From: Rubrolithibacter sp043763625
GTDB lineage: Bacteria; Bacteroidota; Bacteroidia; Sphingobacteriales; Sphingobacteriaceae
Reading direction: 5' to 3'
DNA: 64,000 bases
Assembly (NCBI GenBank): GCA_043763625.1
Contig: JAYULL010000009.1
Coordinates: 1 to 64,000, forward strand
The notes under the pieces are model-generated. The model was not told where the DNA came from, did no database searches, and saw nothing but the letters and a program-made list of their open reading frames with translations. Below, in pieces: positions 50,502 to 59,280 of the stretch. Made by a program: the position numbers and the translations under genes. The stretch's first letter is position 1; each line of letters begins with the position of its first letter.

Positions 50502-51344
50502 TTATTTTTCGTTTATCAACTCATACAATTCATCCAACTTTGGAGAAAGCACAATTTCGATTCTCCTGTTCCGGCTTCTGATTTCCGGTGTGTTTCCGGT
50601 AAGTATAGGTTGAAACTCGCCTTTTCCGGTTGCCGTAACCCGCGTGCCGTCAATCTTTTGCACTTCTGTTAAATATCGAACAACAGATGTAGAACGTAAA
50701 ACGCTCAGGTCCCAATTATCTTTAATCTGACCCAAATTAACCACCTTCTGATTATCCGTATGTCCTTCTACCGAAATGTTTATATCTGCTTGGGTTTTTA
50801 AAACTTTAGACAGCTCCGTTAAAGCCTGTTTCCCCTTTTCATCTATGATTATACTTCCTGTGTTAAACAACAATTTATCGGTTAGCGATACGTACACTTT
50901 ACCGTTTCTAATTTCTACAGTCAGTCCGCTTTCCCGGAATCCTAACAAGGCTTTTTGGAGTTTTTCTTTAAGCGCATTTGTTGCCTGATCGCGTTTACGT
51001 AATATTTCTTCAACTTCTTTTAAACGTACCTCTCGTTTCTGCAAATCATCAATCAACTTTTTAATTTCAGCTGAACTGTTAGACCGCAGGCTAGCATAAT
51101 TCTCGTCTAAGCCTTCTACTTTGCTTTGAAGTTCGGCAATTCGGGCGTTTAGCTTTCCGGTGTCGGCACGCAGCTTTTCCAATTCACTTTCCATGCTCTC
51201 TATTTTAATCTTGGCACTATTCCATCCCCCGGAAAGCGAATCGCGTTCGGAAATCAAGGAATTATACTGTTTCATGGACAATATGCGGCAAGAGCCGAGA
51301 ATTAAACCGGAAGCAAATAAAAAGAGCAATAAAAGTTTTCTCAT
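50502..51344 (-). CDS. OmpA/MotB-like lipoprotein with coiled coil
   Basis: 280 residues from the ATG at 51344 (MRKLLLLFLFASGLILGSCR), which places a lipobox cysteine at ~19; an in-frame ATG at 51368 would precede the signal peptide. A long coiled coil (~25-140) carries the C-terminal OmpA domain (~150-270: LLFNTGSIIIDEKGKQAL, VEGHTDNQ, NWDLSVLRSTSVVRYL, NRRIEIVLSP) that binds peptidoglycan. It follows the DUF2461 gene by 10 bp. Its job is probably envelope anchoring. Confidence 0.92.
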   Translation of the reverse strand: MRKLLLLFLFASGLILGSCRILSMKQYNSLISERDSLSGGWNSAKIKIESMESELEKLRADTGKLNARIAELQSKVEGLDENYASLRSNSSAEIKKLIDDLQKREVRLKEVEEILRKRDQATNALKEKLQKALLGFRESGLTVEIRNGKVYVSLTDKLLFNTGSIIIDEKGKQALTELSKVLKTQADINISVEGHTDNQKVVNLGQIKDNWDLSVLRSTSVVRYLTEVQKIDGTRVTATGKGEFQPILTGNTPEIRSRNRRIEIVLSPKLDELYELINEK

Positions 51345-51354
51345 AAAATCTGAA

Positions 51355-52017
51355 CTACGAAATGGCATTTCTTAAAAAAACAATAAGTGGATTTAATTTT
51401 TTAAAAATATCGGCAACTTGGCTTGGCAGCTCTCTATTCAATATCTCTTTATCGGCGAGATGCTTGGTGGCAACAAAACTTTTAAGTTTAAGATATTCAA
51501 TAAGCTCATGATCTGCTGGGTAACCTTTAGGTATTGTCTTTAGGCTATGCTCAGAATCTAAACTTTTAAATGTTTTCTTAAACCCGGCGGAATTAATTAT
51601 CTCCGAAAATTCCCCGGAACTATAATCAATTTCCTGTCTTATTGCTTTTAATTGTTCCGCTTCCGGGTACCAAGAACCACCGCCGATAAAACATTTCCCG
51701 GGTTCAATATTGATATAATATCCGGGGCCGTTAAAATTTTTACCCTTGCCGGAAAGCGCAATACCGAAGTTAGTTTTATAGGGAGTTTTATCTTTACTAA
51801 AACGGATATCACGATAAATACGCATAATGCAATCTTCGGGGAGAAGAACGGCAGGAATTGTATTATCTATTTCTGAAAGGCTTTTTAAAACTAATGCGGC
51901 AAAGCCTAAAATATTCTCGCGAGCAAATTGGTATTCATTTTTATGCAGTTGAAACCATTCGCGGTTATTATTTTGGGATAAATCTTTTAAAAAGTTTAGC
52001 GTAGAATCAGCTATCAT
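51355..52017 (-). CDS. DUF2461 / TIGR02453 family protein
   Basis: 220 residues. Family blocks are clear: TLNFLKDLSQNNNREWFQLHKNEYQ at the N-terminus, IMRIYRDIRFSKDKTPYKTNFGI in the middle, and GPGYYINIEPGKCFIGGGSW. The protein is soluble. DUF2461 is widespread and not biochemically defined. It precedes the OmpA-type lipoprotein gene and may be co-transcribed. Confidence 0.9.
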   Translation of the reverse strand: MIADSTLNFLKDLSQNNNREWFQLHKNEYQFARENILGFAALVLKSLSEIDNTIPAVLLPEDCIMRIYRDIRFSKDKTPYKTNFGIALSGKGKNFNGPGYYINIEPGKCFIGGGSWYPEAEQLKAIRQEIDYSSGEFSEIINSAGFKKTFKSLDSEHSLKTIPKGYPADHELIEYLKLKSFVATKHLADKEILNRELPSQVADIFKKLNPLIVFLRNAIS

Positions 52018-52164
52018 TATAAGAACAAAGTTATATTTAACTCTACAAAGACGGCAGCAACATCACGTCGACGATCTAAAACTAAATGCATTTTATCAGG
52101 ATAGCGCTATAAAATAAATTTCATAAAAATTTAAAATTATTTGTTCTACTCAGCTTGCCGGAAA

Positions 52165-52437
52165 TTAATTAAGATTTATTCTCTCTTCTTTAATATTAAT
52201 CGGGATGTTCTTGCGCCGATATTTTTTATACCAAACAAAGCCTACGACACCGACTGCGAGATAAGGGGCAGCCAGCAAATAAAGAATACCGTCATTTAAC
52301 CCAAGCCCTTGCTTATTGCCATTGGCAACAGAGTTCTCGGCGTTAGCCGAACACATGGCACACTGTGCCGATACCTTAATAGTATTTATACAAATCAGAA
52401 AAAAAATAACCCCAATTAACACTCTCATTTTTTCCAT
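52165..52437 (-). CDS. Small CxxC membrane protein at the end of the oxidase cluster
   Basis: 90 residues from the ATG at 52437; a GTG at 52446 overlaps the preceding stop and an ATG at 52428 is also possible. It has a signal-like helix (RVLIGVIFFLICINTIKVSA), then QCAMCSANAENSVANGN with a CxxC pair, then a second helix (ILYLLAAPYLAVGVVGFVWY) and a basic tail (KKYRRKNIPI). It is last in the cytochrome oxidase cluster, after DUF420. The cysteine pair next to the membrane and its neighbours SCO and CtaA/B suggest a copper or redox assembly role, which is inference only. Confidence 0.72.
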   Translation of the reverse strand: MEKMRVLIGVIFFLICINTIKVSAQCAMCSANAENSVANGNKQGLGLNDGILYLLAAPYLAVGVVGFVWYKKYRRKNIPINIKEERINLN

Positions 52438-52445
52438 TTCAAGCA

Positions 52446-52988
52446 CTATTTAAAAGTATAGTAGGGAGAAATCATTAGATAAACAATAACGCCCGTAATA
52501 GTAACGTATAACCAAATCGGGAAACTCCAACGTACAAGTTTTCGGTGTTTCTCAACTTTCATAAGCAACCCAAAATAAAAGCTCAACAATACTAACGGTA
52601 AAACGATTGCCGCAAGTATAATATGTGTTATCAGAATGAAGTAATAAATGTATTTAATAATGCCTTCGCCGCCGTAGGTTGTTTTAATGCCGGTTGCATG
52701 AAATATTATATAAGATACTAAAAACAAGGATGACAGTGCAAAAGCGAAAATGTTTAATCTTTTATGGACTTCTATATTTTTTTTCTTGATCTGGGTTAAT
52801 GAGATAATTAACAACAAGGAACAAGTTCCGTTTAAAATTGCATTAAGCTTAGGCAAAAAAAACACCCAAGAAGGAATAGCGGATTTATCGGGAAACAGGT
52901 TTAGCACCTTGCTTTGCAAAATCACTATCACAGCCAATACAAAAAGCGACAATCCTGCTATTAGTTTAAAGACTCCTTTATCGTTCAT
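52446..52988 (-). CDS. DUF420 membrane protein (oxidase-associated)
   Basis: 180 residues with about five membrane spans (for example LIAGLSLFVLAVIVILQSKVL, LNIFAFALSSLFLVSYIIFHATG, FILITHIILAAIVLPLVLLSFY). Conserved histidines occur in VHKRLN, IIFHATG and LITHIIL. DUF420 proteins are commonly encoded with caa3/aa3 oxidases and are thought to aid assembly. It is 5 bp downstream of the SCO gene. Confidence 0.87.
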   Translation of the reverse strand: MNDKGVFKLIAGLSLFVLAVIVILQSKVLNLFPDKSAIPSWVFFLPKLNAILNGTCSLLLIISLTQIKKKNIEVHKRLNIFAFALSSLFLVSYIIFHATGIKTTYGGEGIIKYIYYFILITHIILAAIVLPLVLLSFYFGLLMKVEKHRKLVRWSFPIWLYVTITGVIVYLMISPYYTFK

Positions 52989-52993
52989 CTAAC

Positions 52994-53695
52994 CTATCTG
53001 TCTTTTACTTTACGAAGTTCTTCTGTAATAAGCACTTTAATCTCGTCAATAAGCTTATCTACCTGTTCTTTGTTGCTTGCATCATAATATCCTCTGATTC
53101 GTCTTTCCGCGTCGGTTAAAATAAGCGTTGGAGCATGGATAAGATTTCCTTTCTGAGAACTATCTTCTAATATATCAACTAAAAATCCCTTGTTCGCCAA
53201 TTGAAAAATTGCATTTCTATCCCCGGTAAGGAAACTCCAATTGCGTGACTTTTGATGAAATTGCGTTGAGTATTCTTTTAAAACCTCCGGTTTGTCGGCC
53301 TCGGGTTTAATTGAAATCGAGAAAAATCTTAATAATCTGTTTGCCGGAAAAGTTGCCACCACTCTGCTTAGTTCTCTGTTCATGCCTACACAAAAATCGG
53401 GGCACTTGGTATAAAAAAAGTTTACTACCGTGATTTTCGGAGAATCTGTTTTGAAAGTTTCAACTTTCCCGTTTTGATTAAGAAATTTAAAATTTGGAAC
53501 AGTATGATAAAGGGTATCCGGAACTTGCTTCCTTCGAACACTATGAAATGTAGAAGCTACTATTTTCGGACCTAAAAAAGGGAGAGGCCTATATCTGTTT
53601 TTTCCCTTTTCCTGGAGTAAATAATATAAAAATCCCGGCAATGCAAGAATGATTACCAGGATTATATATTTTTTTTTGGAAGGAGTATTAATCAT
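52994..53695 (-). CDS. SCO-family copper chaperone
   Basis: 233 residues with one N-terminal anchor (KYIILVIILALPGFLYYLL). The thioredoxin-like domain carries the copper-binding CxxxC motif in FFYTKCPDFCVGM and the distal His in GNLIHAPTLILTD. SCO proteins load copper into the CuA site of oxidase subunit II. Its first codon overlaps the subunit IV stop by 1 bp. Position within the oxidase operon supports the role. Confidence 0.93.
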   Translation of the reverse strand: MINTPSKKKYIILVIILALPGFLYYLLQEKGKNRYRPLPFLGPKIVASTFHSVRRKQVPDTLYHTVPNFKFLNQNGKVETFKTDSPKITVVNFFYTKCPDFCVGMNRELSRVVATFPANRLLRFFSISIKPEADKPEVLKEYSTQFHQKSRNWSFLTGDRNAIFQLANKGFLVDILEDSSQKGNLIHAPTLILTDAERRIRGYYDASNKEQVDKLIDEIKVLITEELRKVKDR

Positions 53696-54036
53696 TAATT
53701 CATATGCACGTGTAGGTAAGAACCTTCGGTAAGCATTAACACAATGAAATAAACAATAAAGATTAGTGAAACTACAATGCCGGTTTTGAAAGCAACTTTT
53801 TCAAACTTAAGGTGCATAAAATACGCAACTATATAAAACGCCTTAACCAGCGTAAGCACTATGTAAGCAAAGTTACCAATACCGTGATCAATAATTCCTT
53901 TAGGTATAAGCACCAATGCTATTAAAAATTCTATTGCTGTTATTCCCAATAAGTAAAAGAAAACTCTCCAAATTTTTCCTTTAGACATTGATGCATGTTC
54001 TTCGTTCCCATGCTCATGTGTATGTTCTGCCGACAT
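53695..54036 (-). CDS. Cytochrome c oxidase subunit IV-type protein
   Basis: 113 residues with three membrane spans after a His-rich start (SAEHTHEHGNEEH). The pattern IWRVFFYLLGITAIEFLIALVL, AYIVLTLVKAFYIVAYFMHLKFE and VVSLIFIVYFIVLMLTEGSYLH fits the CoxF/COX4-prokaryotic family. It is a small accessory subunit of heme-copper oxidase. Spacing of 12 bp to the upstream subunit III gene supports co-transcription. Confidence 0.9.
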   Translation of the reverse strand: MSAEHTHEHGNEEHASMSKGKIWRVFFYLLGITAIEFLIALVLIPKGIIDHGIGNFAYIVLTLVKAFYIVAYFMHLKFEKVAFKTGIVVSLIFIVYFIVLMLTEGSYLHVHMN

Positions 54037-54048
54037 ATATCTTTTATT

Positions 54049-54741
54049 TTAAACTAAATAGAAAAATGTAAATACAAATACCCAAACTAAATCCACAAAG
54101 TGCCAGTATAAACCTACTTTTTCAACCATTAGATAACTGCCACGTTTTTTAAAAACATTAGATGTGGTCATAAAAAGAATTATAATATTGATAATAACAC
54201 CGCTAAAAACGTGGAATCCGTGGAAGCCGGTAATTGTAAAAAACAAGTTTGCAAATTGCTGAGCTCCTATAGTATCAACACCGTGATAATGATGCGGAAT
54301 ACTACCCCACCAATACCCTTCATGATGCAAATGTGACCATTCTAATGCTTGGCAACCAAGAAATGTGATTCCTCCTATAATTGTCCAAATCATCCATACA
54401 ACAACCTCCTTTTTTGCATTACGATGTCCCGCTTCAACAGCAAGTACCATTGTAACCGAACTCATGATTAAGATAAAGGTCATGATACCTACAAAGACAA
54501 GAGGAAAGCCTTCGTCCACAAGCCCCGGTATTGACTGGAAAACCTGATCGGGATCAGGCCAGCTAACTTTACTGAAACGCTGTGCTCCGTAATAAATTAA
54601 GAATGACGAAAAAGTGAATGCGTCTGATACAAGAAAAAACCACATCATAATCTTGCCATACTCGATAGAGAACGGCGACTTGCCCCCATCCCAAGGGCCT
54701 GTTTTTACCTCATCTAATTGCGATACAGTAGTAGTACTCAT
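54049..54741 (-). CDS. ctaE: Cytochrome c oxidase subunit III
   Basis: 230 residues with about five to six spans. Typical blocks: MMWFFLVSDAFTFSSFLIYYGA, VTMVLAVEAGHRNAKK, EWSHLHHEG, FFTITGFHGFHVFSGV and WHFVDLVWVFVFTFFYLV. It belongs to the aa3 oxidase encoded by ctaC and ctaD upstream. A second, shorter subunit III gene lies 17 bp upstream. Confidence 0.93.
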   Translation of the reverse strand: MSTTTVSQLDEVKTGPWDGGKSPFSIEYGKIMMWFFLVSDAFTFSSFLIYYGAQRFSKVSWPDPDQVFQSIPGLVDEGFPLVFVGIMTFILIMSSVTMVLAVEAGHRNAKKEVVVWMIWTIIGGITFLGCQALEWSHLHHEGYWWGSIPHHYHGVDTIGAQQFANLFFTITGFHGFHVFSGVIINIIILFMTTSNVFKKRGSYLMVEKVGLYWHFVDLVWVFVFTFFYLV

Positions 54742-54758
54742 TTAATAAATATGTTGAT

Positions 54759-55346
54759 TTATTGGTTCAAAAGTAAGAAAACATATAGATAAATCCATAG
54801 TATATCCAGAAAATGCCAGAATATCGAGGTAGTTTCGAGCCGAAATAAATTTTTCACCTGTGGGATTCTTTTTACTACTCCAACCAGTGCATTCAGTACC
54901 ATTAAAACTCCGGCAAATATGTGAGCAAGATGTGCTCCTGTAAAAACGTAGATGAAAGACTGGGATGCATTTTGATTTATAAAGTAAATTTCTTGACTTA
55001 CCAGTTGCTTCCAACCCAGAATTTGTAGTATAAAAAATATTCCGCCTAGCAAAGCCGTTAAACCGAGAAACACTTTCTGTTTCTGCAGTTGAAGTCGCTT
55101 TCCGGCCAGGTAAGCCAAATGCATCGTGATACTGCTTGCTATAATCACGCAGGTGCTGAACATAAAAACTTTCGGTAGAATAGTTTTTATGCCGCGTGAC
55201 GGATCACCTGCAGTATACACAATATAACCGCTCGTTAATCCGGCGAAAAAAATAAAAGACGAAACTATAAATAGCCAAATTAAAAACTTTTTTGCTTTTA
55301 AATTTTGTTTATCCGATTCTCTAAAACTTGCTGCTGTCATAATCAT
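54759..55346 (-). CDS. Second cytochrome c oxidase subunit III-like protein
   Basis: 195 residues with five spans. It is a subunit III relative (KKFLIWLFIVSSFIFFAGLTSGYIVY, FIYVFTGAHLAHIFAGVLMVL, SIFWHFLDILWIYLYVFLLL), shorter than the adjacent ctaE. Paired subunit III genes are common in Bacteroidota oxidase clusters. The start ATG overlaps the ctaB stop (ATGA). Confidence 0.9.
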   Translation of the reverse strand: MIMTAASFRESDKQNLKAKKFLIWLFIVSSFIFFAGLTSGYIVYTAGDPSRGIKTILPKVFMFSTCVIIASSITMHLAYLAGKRLQLQKQKVFLGLTALLGGIFFILQILGWKQLVSQEIYFINQNASQSFIYVFTGAHLAHIFAGVLMVLNALVGVVKRIPQVKNLFRLETTSIFWHFLDILWIYLYVFLLLNQ

Positions 55347-56218
55347 TTTATACGAATAAAGTCAAACAATAGAATTAATTGTACTAAGGGAAGATATAAA
55401 AACGAACCGAACATTACTCTACGTGCTGCCGGAATATCGGGCCTCCTGTAAAGAAATAAAGCTTGCCAAAAAAAACATATTCCGGCAAGGGCCGAAACAG
55501 TTGAAATAATATAACCTCCAAAGCCAAAAAAAGCAGGCATTAAACTAACGGGAATCAAGATTAGAGTGGAGATTAATATACAGCCTGCACTAATTTTATC
55601 TCTTTTTGTTGTAGGTAAAAGTCTGAAACCCGCCTTTTTATAGTCATCGTCGAGTACCCAAGCTATCGCCCAAAAATGAGGAAATTGCCAAACAAACTGA
55701 ATTAAGAAAAGAATTATCGGAATCCATGATATACGAGGATTATCAAACGCTGCGAAATAACCGATTAACGGAGGCAAGGCTCCGGGAAATGCACCGATAA
55801 ATACTGCTATCGGCGACTTCTTTTTTAGCGGCGTATATAAAAACGCATATAAAAAAATTGAGAAAACCGATAATACGCCGGTTAGAAAATTTAGTCTTAC
55901 CAAAACCAATGTACCTATAAGCCCCATAAATAAACTTAGAACCAAGGCTTGCCCGCTTGTCATTCTCCCGGACGGGATAGGTCTGTCGCATGTGCGTTGC
56001 ATCAGTCTATCTAAGTCTCGTTCTATAATTTCATTAAAACCGTTTGCTGCCGAAGTAACCAGAAAACCTCCTATGGTTAATATAAACCAGTTTTGCCAAT
56101 TTATGGGTAGGCCTTGTTGCTTGTTGCCAATTAAAAAGGAGACGGAAGCAGAAAACACTACCAGAAAGGTTAAACGCAGTTTAATTAGTTTTTTAAAGTC
56201 TGATAAAAAATCCTTCAC
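55343..56218 (-). CDS. ctaB: Protoheme IX farnesyltransferase (heme O synthase)
   Basis: 291-residue UbiA-family enzyme making heme O from heme B and farnesyl diphosphate. The first Asp motif is NGFNEIIERDLDRLMQRTCDRP and the second region is LDDDYKKAGFRLLP. Nine spans are expected. The start codon is GTG, supported by GGAGG two to four bases upstream on the mRNA. The product feeds the CtaA enzyme encoded just upstream. Confidence 0.95.
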   Translation of the reverse strand: MKDFLSDFKKLIKLRLTFLVVFSASVSFLIGNKQQGLPINWQNWFILTIGGFLVTSAANGFNEIIERDLDRLMQRTCDRPIPSGRMTSGQALVLSLFMGLIGTLVLVRLNFLTGVLSVFSIFLYAFLYTPLKKKSPIAVFIGAFPGALPPLIGYFAAFDNPRISWIPIILFLIQFVWQFPHFWAIAWVLDDDYKKAGFRLLPTTKRDKISAGCILISTLILIPVSLMPAFFGFGGYIISTVSALAGICFFWQALFLYRRPDIPAARRVMFGSFLYLPLVQLILLFDFIRIK

Positions 56219-56231
56219 ACTTCCTCCGCCC

Positions 56232-57287
56232 TTACTTATATAATCTATATCTTCCTAATACTAACCACAGGAAATACTGCGCTCCGAACAATAAGCTTGC
56301 AATAAAAACATGCAAAGTTTGTGCAATTGCCGGAATGCCGAGATAGGACAACACAATACCTGAAAGCACCTGAATAATAAGCAGGATTAAGCAATATCCG
56401 GAAAACCTAATTTGATACCCTGTATTCGGATAAGTGTTTCTTATGAGAAAGAATAAAAACGCATTGACAACAACGACTACAATTGCCAAATCTCGATGAA
56501 CGCTGAAGACAGCTCCCAACTTCGCCACCCAAGAACTCCGATCAAAATAATTCATTGTTTCTGCAATAGCATCAATCTGTTCCCTTACCCCCGTTCCTAA
56601 AACAACTTGAATCATAGTTAGTATTAAAGCAAACCCGGCTAACAGTTTAACCGGCCAGGAAAATTTCTGACTCAGCATTTCCCTGTTCCGTAAACTTCTT
56701 GCGTAGAAATAGGTGTAAATGCTAATAGCGACGATAGCAAAGGCAAGGATCATGTGTATGGTAATTGTCCACGCTAACAAATTAGTAGAAACAACTATAG
56801 AACCCAACCACCCTTGAAATCCTACCAGTAAAAGATTAAAAAAGCTAAGAACGAAGATTCTTTTTGCTGACTTCAAATAAGTTACTGAAAAAATAACAGT
56901 ACCTATCATTAAAAATCCGGCAATTACCCCGGCAATTCTGTTTATATATTCAGTCCAAGTTTTAGCTACGTTAAATTCCTCAGCCTTTAAAATACTTTTA
57001 TCATTTTTTACTTCAAAAGCAAGGGTACCGAAACCTAACATGTCTAAAATTTTTGCAAATTTTTCATTCTTCTTTACCCGCTGAAGAACGAATTTTTGTT
57101 GATACCCCAAAGGCAATTGAGAAACGCTAACGGGTGGCACTACTCTTCCGAAACATTTGGGCCAATCAGGGCAACCCATGCCGGAGCCGGTGCTGCGGAC
57201 GATTCCGCCTGCAAGAATTACAACAAAAAGAGATACAACGGCAAAAAAATTAATTTCTAAAAATCGTCTCTCACTTGCAGGAAACAT
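56232..57287 (-). CDS. ctaA: Heme A synthase, COX15/CtaA family
   Basis: 351 residues with about eight spans. CtaA/COX15 markers: GIVRSTGSGMGCPDWPKCFG near the N-terminus with the Cys pair, WTEYINRIAGVIAGFLM, and VHRDLAIVVVV in the second half. It oxidises the methyl group of heme O to give heme A for the aa3 oxidase. It lies between ctaD and ctaB on the same strand. Confidence 0.95.
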   Translation of the reverse strand: MFPASERRFLEINFFAVVSLFVVILAGGIVRSTGSGMGCPDWPKCFGRVVPPVSVSQLPLGYQQKFVLQRVKKNEKFAKILDMLGFGTLAFEVKNDKSILKAEEFNVAKTWTEYINRIAGVIAGFLMIGTVIFSVTYLKSAKRIFVLSFFNLLLVGFQGWLGSIVVSTNLLAWTITIHMILAFAIVAISIYTYFYARSLRNREMLSQKFSWPVKLLAGFALILTMIQVVLGTGVREQIDAIAETMNYFDRSSWVAKLGAVFSVHRDLAIVVVVVNAFLFFLIRNTYPNTGYQIRFSGYCLILLIIQVLSGIVLSYLGIPAIAQTLHVFIASLLFGAQYFLWLVLGRYRLYK

Positions 57288-57365
57288 CTTGCTTTTATGC
57301 TATTCGGGGTCTCGACTTAACGTGATACCCTGAACAAGTTATTTGATAAGAAGTTGCACCGACAA

Positions 57366-59261
57366 TTATACTTCCTGCCGCTCAGCTTCATGCTTGTTAA
57401 CCCATTCCTGTTGAATCCGCTCCGCTTCAGGGTTGCCTTCAAAATCGTGCGGCAAATTAGAACTCATAGTTTCAGAGAAAGGAGTAGTTTGAAGAATAAA
57501 ATCTTCAGAATGTCCCGGTTTACTGTAATCATAGGGCCATCTGTAAACAGTGGGAATTTCTCCGGGCCAGTTTCCATGAATATGTTTAACCGCAGTGGTC
57601 CATTCCATAGTGTTTGACTGCCATGGGTTAACGGTTGCTTTCTTGCCATAGAACATTGAATGAAAAAAGTTCCATAAGAAAGCGACTTGGCCTAAAGCGG
57701 CTATAATTGCTGCCCATGAAATAAACTTATTTACAGTTAACCACTCATTCATAAATTCAAATTCCGTAAAGGCATAGTAGCGACGAGGCACCCCGTCTAA
57801 GCCCATAAAGTGCATGGGGAAGAATACTAAATAGGCCCCGATAAAGGTCAACCAAAAGTGAAGATATCCTAATTTTTCGTCCATCATTCTCCCAAACATT
57901 TTCGGATACCAGTGATAAACTCCTGCAAGCATTCCGCAAATCGCCGCAGATCCCATAACCAAGTGGAAGTGGGCAACAACGAAATAAGTATCGTGAAGAT
58001 TAATATCTAAGGCTGCATTACCTAAAAAAATACCGGTTAAGCCTCCTGAAATGAAGAAAGATACCAGGCCGATAGCAAAAAGCATAGCCGGTGTAAATCT
58101 AATATTACCGCGCCACAAGGTTGCAAGCCAGTTGAAGGTTTTAACAGCAGAAGGAACCGCGATAATTAATGTTGTGATCATGAATACGCCACCCAAGAAC
58201 GGATTCATACCTGTTACAAACATATGGTGGCCCCAAACTATAAAAGAAAGAATGGCAATACCAATCAAGGAGTAAACCATTGCATGATAACCGAAAATAG
58301 GTTTACGAGAATTGGTAGCCATCACTTCGGAAGCTATACCCATTGCCGGCATAATAATGATATACACCTCGGGGTGGCCCAAAAACCAGAATAAGTGTTG
58401 GAACAAAATCGGGCTACCGCCTTGGTTAGGTAAAACCTGTCCTTGCAAAACTATATCCGACAAATAAAAACTGGTTCCGAAACTTCTATCGAATATTAAC
58501 AATACAACACCTGCTACTAACACCGGGAACGACAATACACCAAGCACAGCAGTCAAGAAAAACGCCCAAACCGTCAGGGGCATTTTCCACATGTCCATTC
58601 CTTTGGTACGCATATTAAGTACGGTACTGATATAATTCAGCGATCCCATTAATGACGAGGCAATAAACAACACCATACTGATAAGCCACATCGTCATACC
58701 CGCACCCGACCCTGAAATAGCTTTAGGCAAAGCAGATAAAGGGGGATAGATCGTCCATCCTGCACTCGCCGGGCCGCTTTCTACGAAGAAAGAACCTATC
58801 ATTATCAAACTTGACACGAAGAATAACCAATAAGAAAGCATATTTATGAACGGAGAGGCCATATCCCGCGCACCCACTTGCAAAGGAATAAGCAAGTTAC
58901 TGAAGGTACCGCTTAATCCTGTTGTTAACACGAAAAATACCATAATGGTACCGTGTATTGTAACGAGAGCAAGATAGAAGTCAGGTTTTATACGCCCGCC
59001 TTCGGCCCACTTCCCCAGAAAGGTTTCTAAAAGGGGAAAAGTTTTATCCGGCCACCCTAATTGGATACGGAATAATATAGATAGAAACATCCCGATAAAG
59101 GCCATTATGATACCTGTTATCAAAAATTGCTTTGCAATCATTTTATGATCCTGACTAAAAATATATTTAGTCAAAAATGTTTCATGGTGATGTGCATGAC
59201 CATCATGGCTATCCTGTGCGTGATGATCAACTGAATCATGATGTATTACTGTACTTGCCAT
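57366..59261 (-). CDS. ctaD: Cytochrome c oxidase subunit I (aa3-type)
   Basis: 631 residues. The His-rich cytoplasmic N-terminus (HHDSVDHHAQDSHDGHAHHH) precedes ~12-14 spans. Active-site features: the heme a ligand in TIHGTIMVFF, the CuB His and cross-linked Tyr in FWFLGHPEVYIIIMPAMG, the pair in VWGHHMFVTG, and the heme a3/a ligands in YFVVAHFHLVMGS. It is the catalytic oxygen-reducing and proton-pumping subunit. Follows ctaC by 19 bp. Confidence 0.97.
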   Translation of the reverse strand: MASTVIHHDSVDHHAQDSHDGHAHHHETFLTKYIFSQDHKMIAKQFLITGIIMAFIGMFLSILFRIQLGWPDKTFPLLETFLGKWAEGGRIKPDFYLALVTIHGTIMVFFVLTTGLSGTFSNLLIPLQVGARDMASPFINMLSYWLFFVSSLIMIGSFFVESGPASAGWTIYPPLSALPKAISGSGAGMTMWLISMVLFIASSLMGSLNYISTVLNMRTKGMDMWKMPLTVWAFFLTAVLGVLSFPVLVAGVVLLIFDRSFGTSFYLSDIVLQGQVLPNQGGSPILFQHLFWFLGHPEVYIIIMPAMGIASEVMATNSRKPIFGYHAMVYSLIGIAILSFIVWGHHMFVTGMNPFLGGVFMITTLIIAVPSAVKTFNWLATLWRGNIRFTPAMLFAIGLVSFFISGGLTGIFLGNAALDINLHDTYFVVAHFHLVMGSAAICGMLAGVYHWYPKMFGRMMDEKLGYLHFWLTFIGAYLVFFPMHFMGLDGVPRRYYAFTEFEFMNEWLTVNKFISWAAIIAALGQVAFLWNFFHSMFYGKKATVNPWQSNTMEWTTAVKHIHGNWPGEIPTVYRWPYDYSKPGHSEDFILQTTPFSETMSSNLPHDFEGNPEAERIQQEWVNKHEAERQEV

Positions 59262-59280
59262 AAAGTGCTCGAATCTTTCT

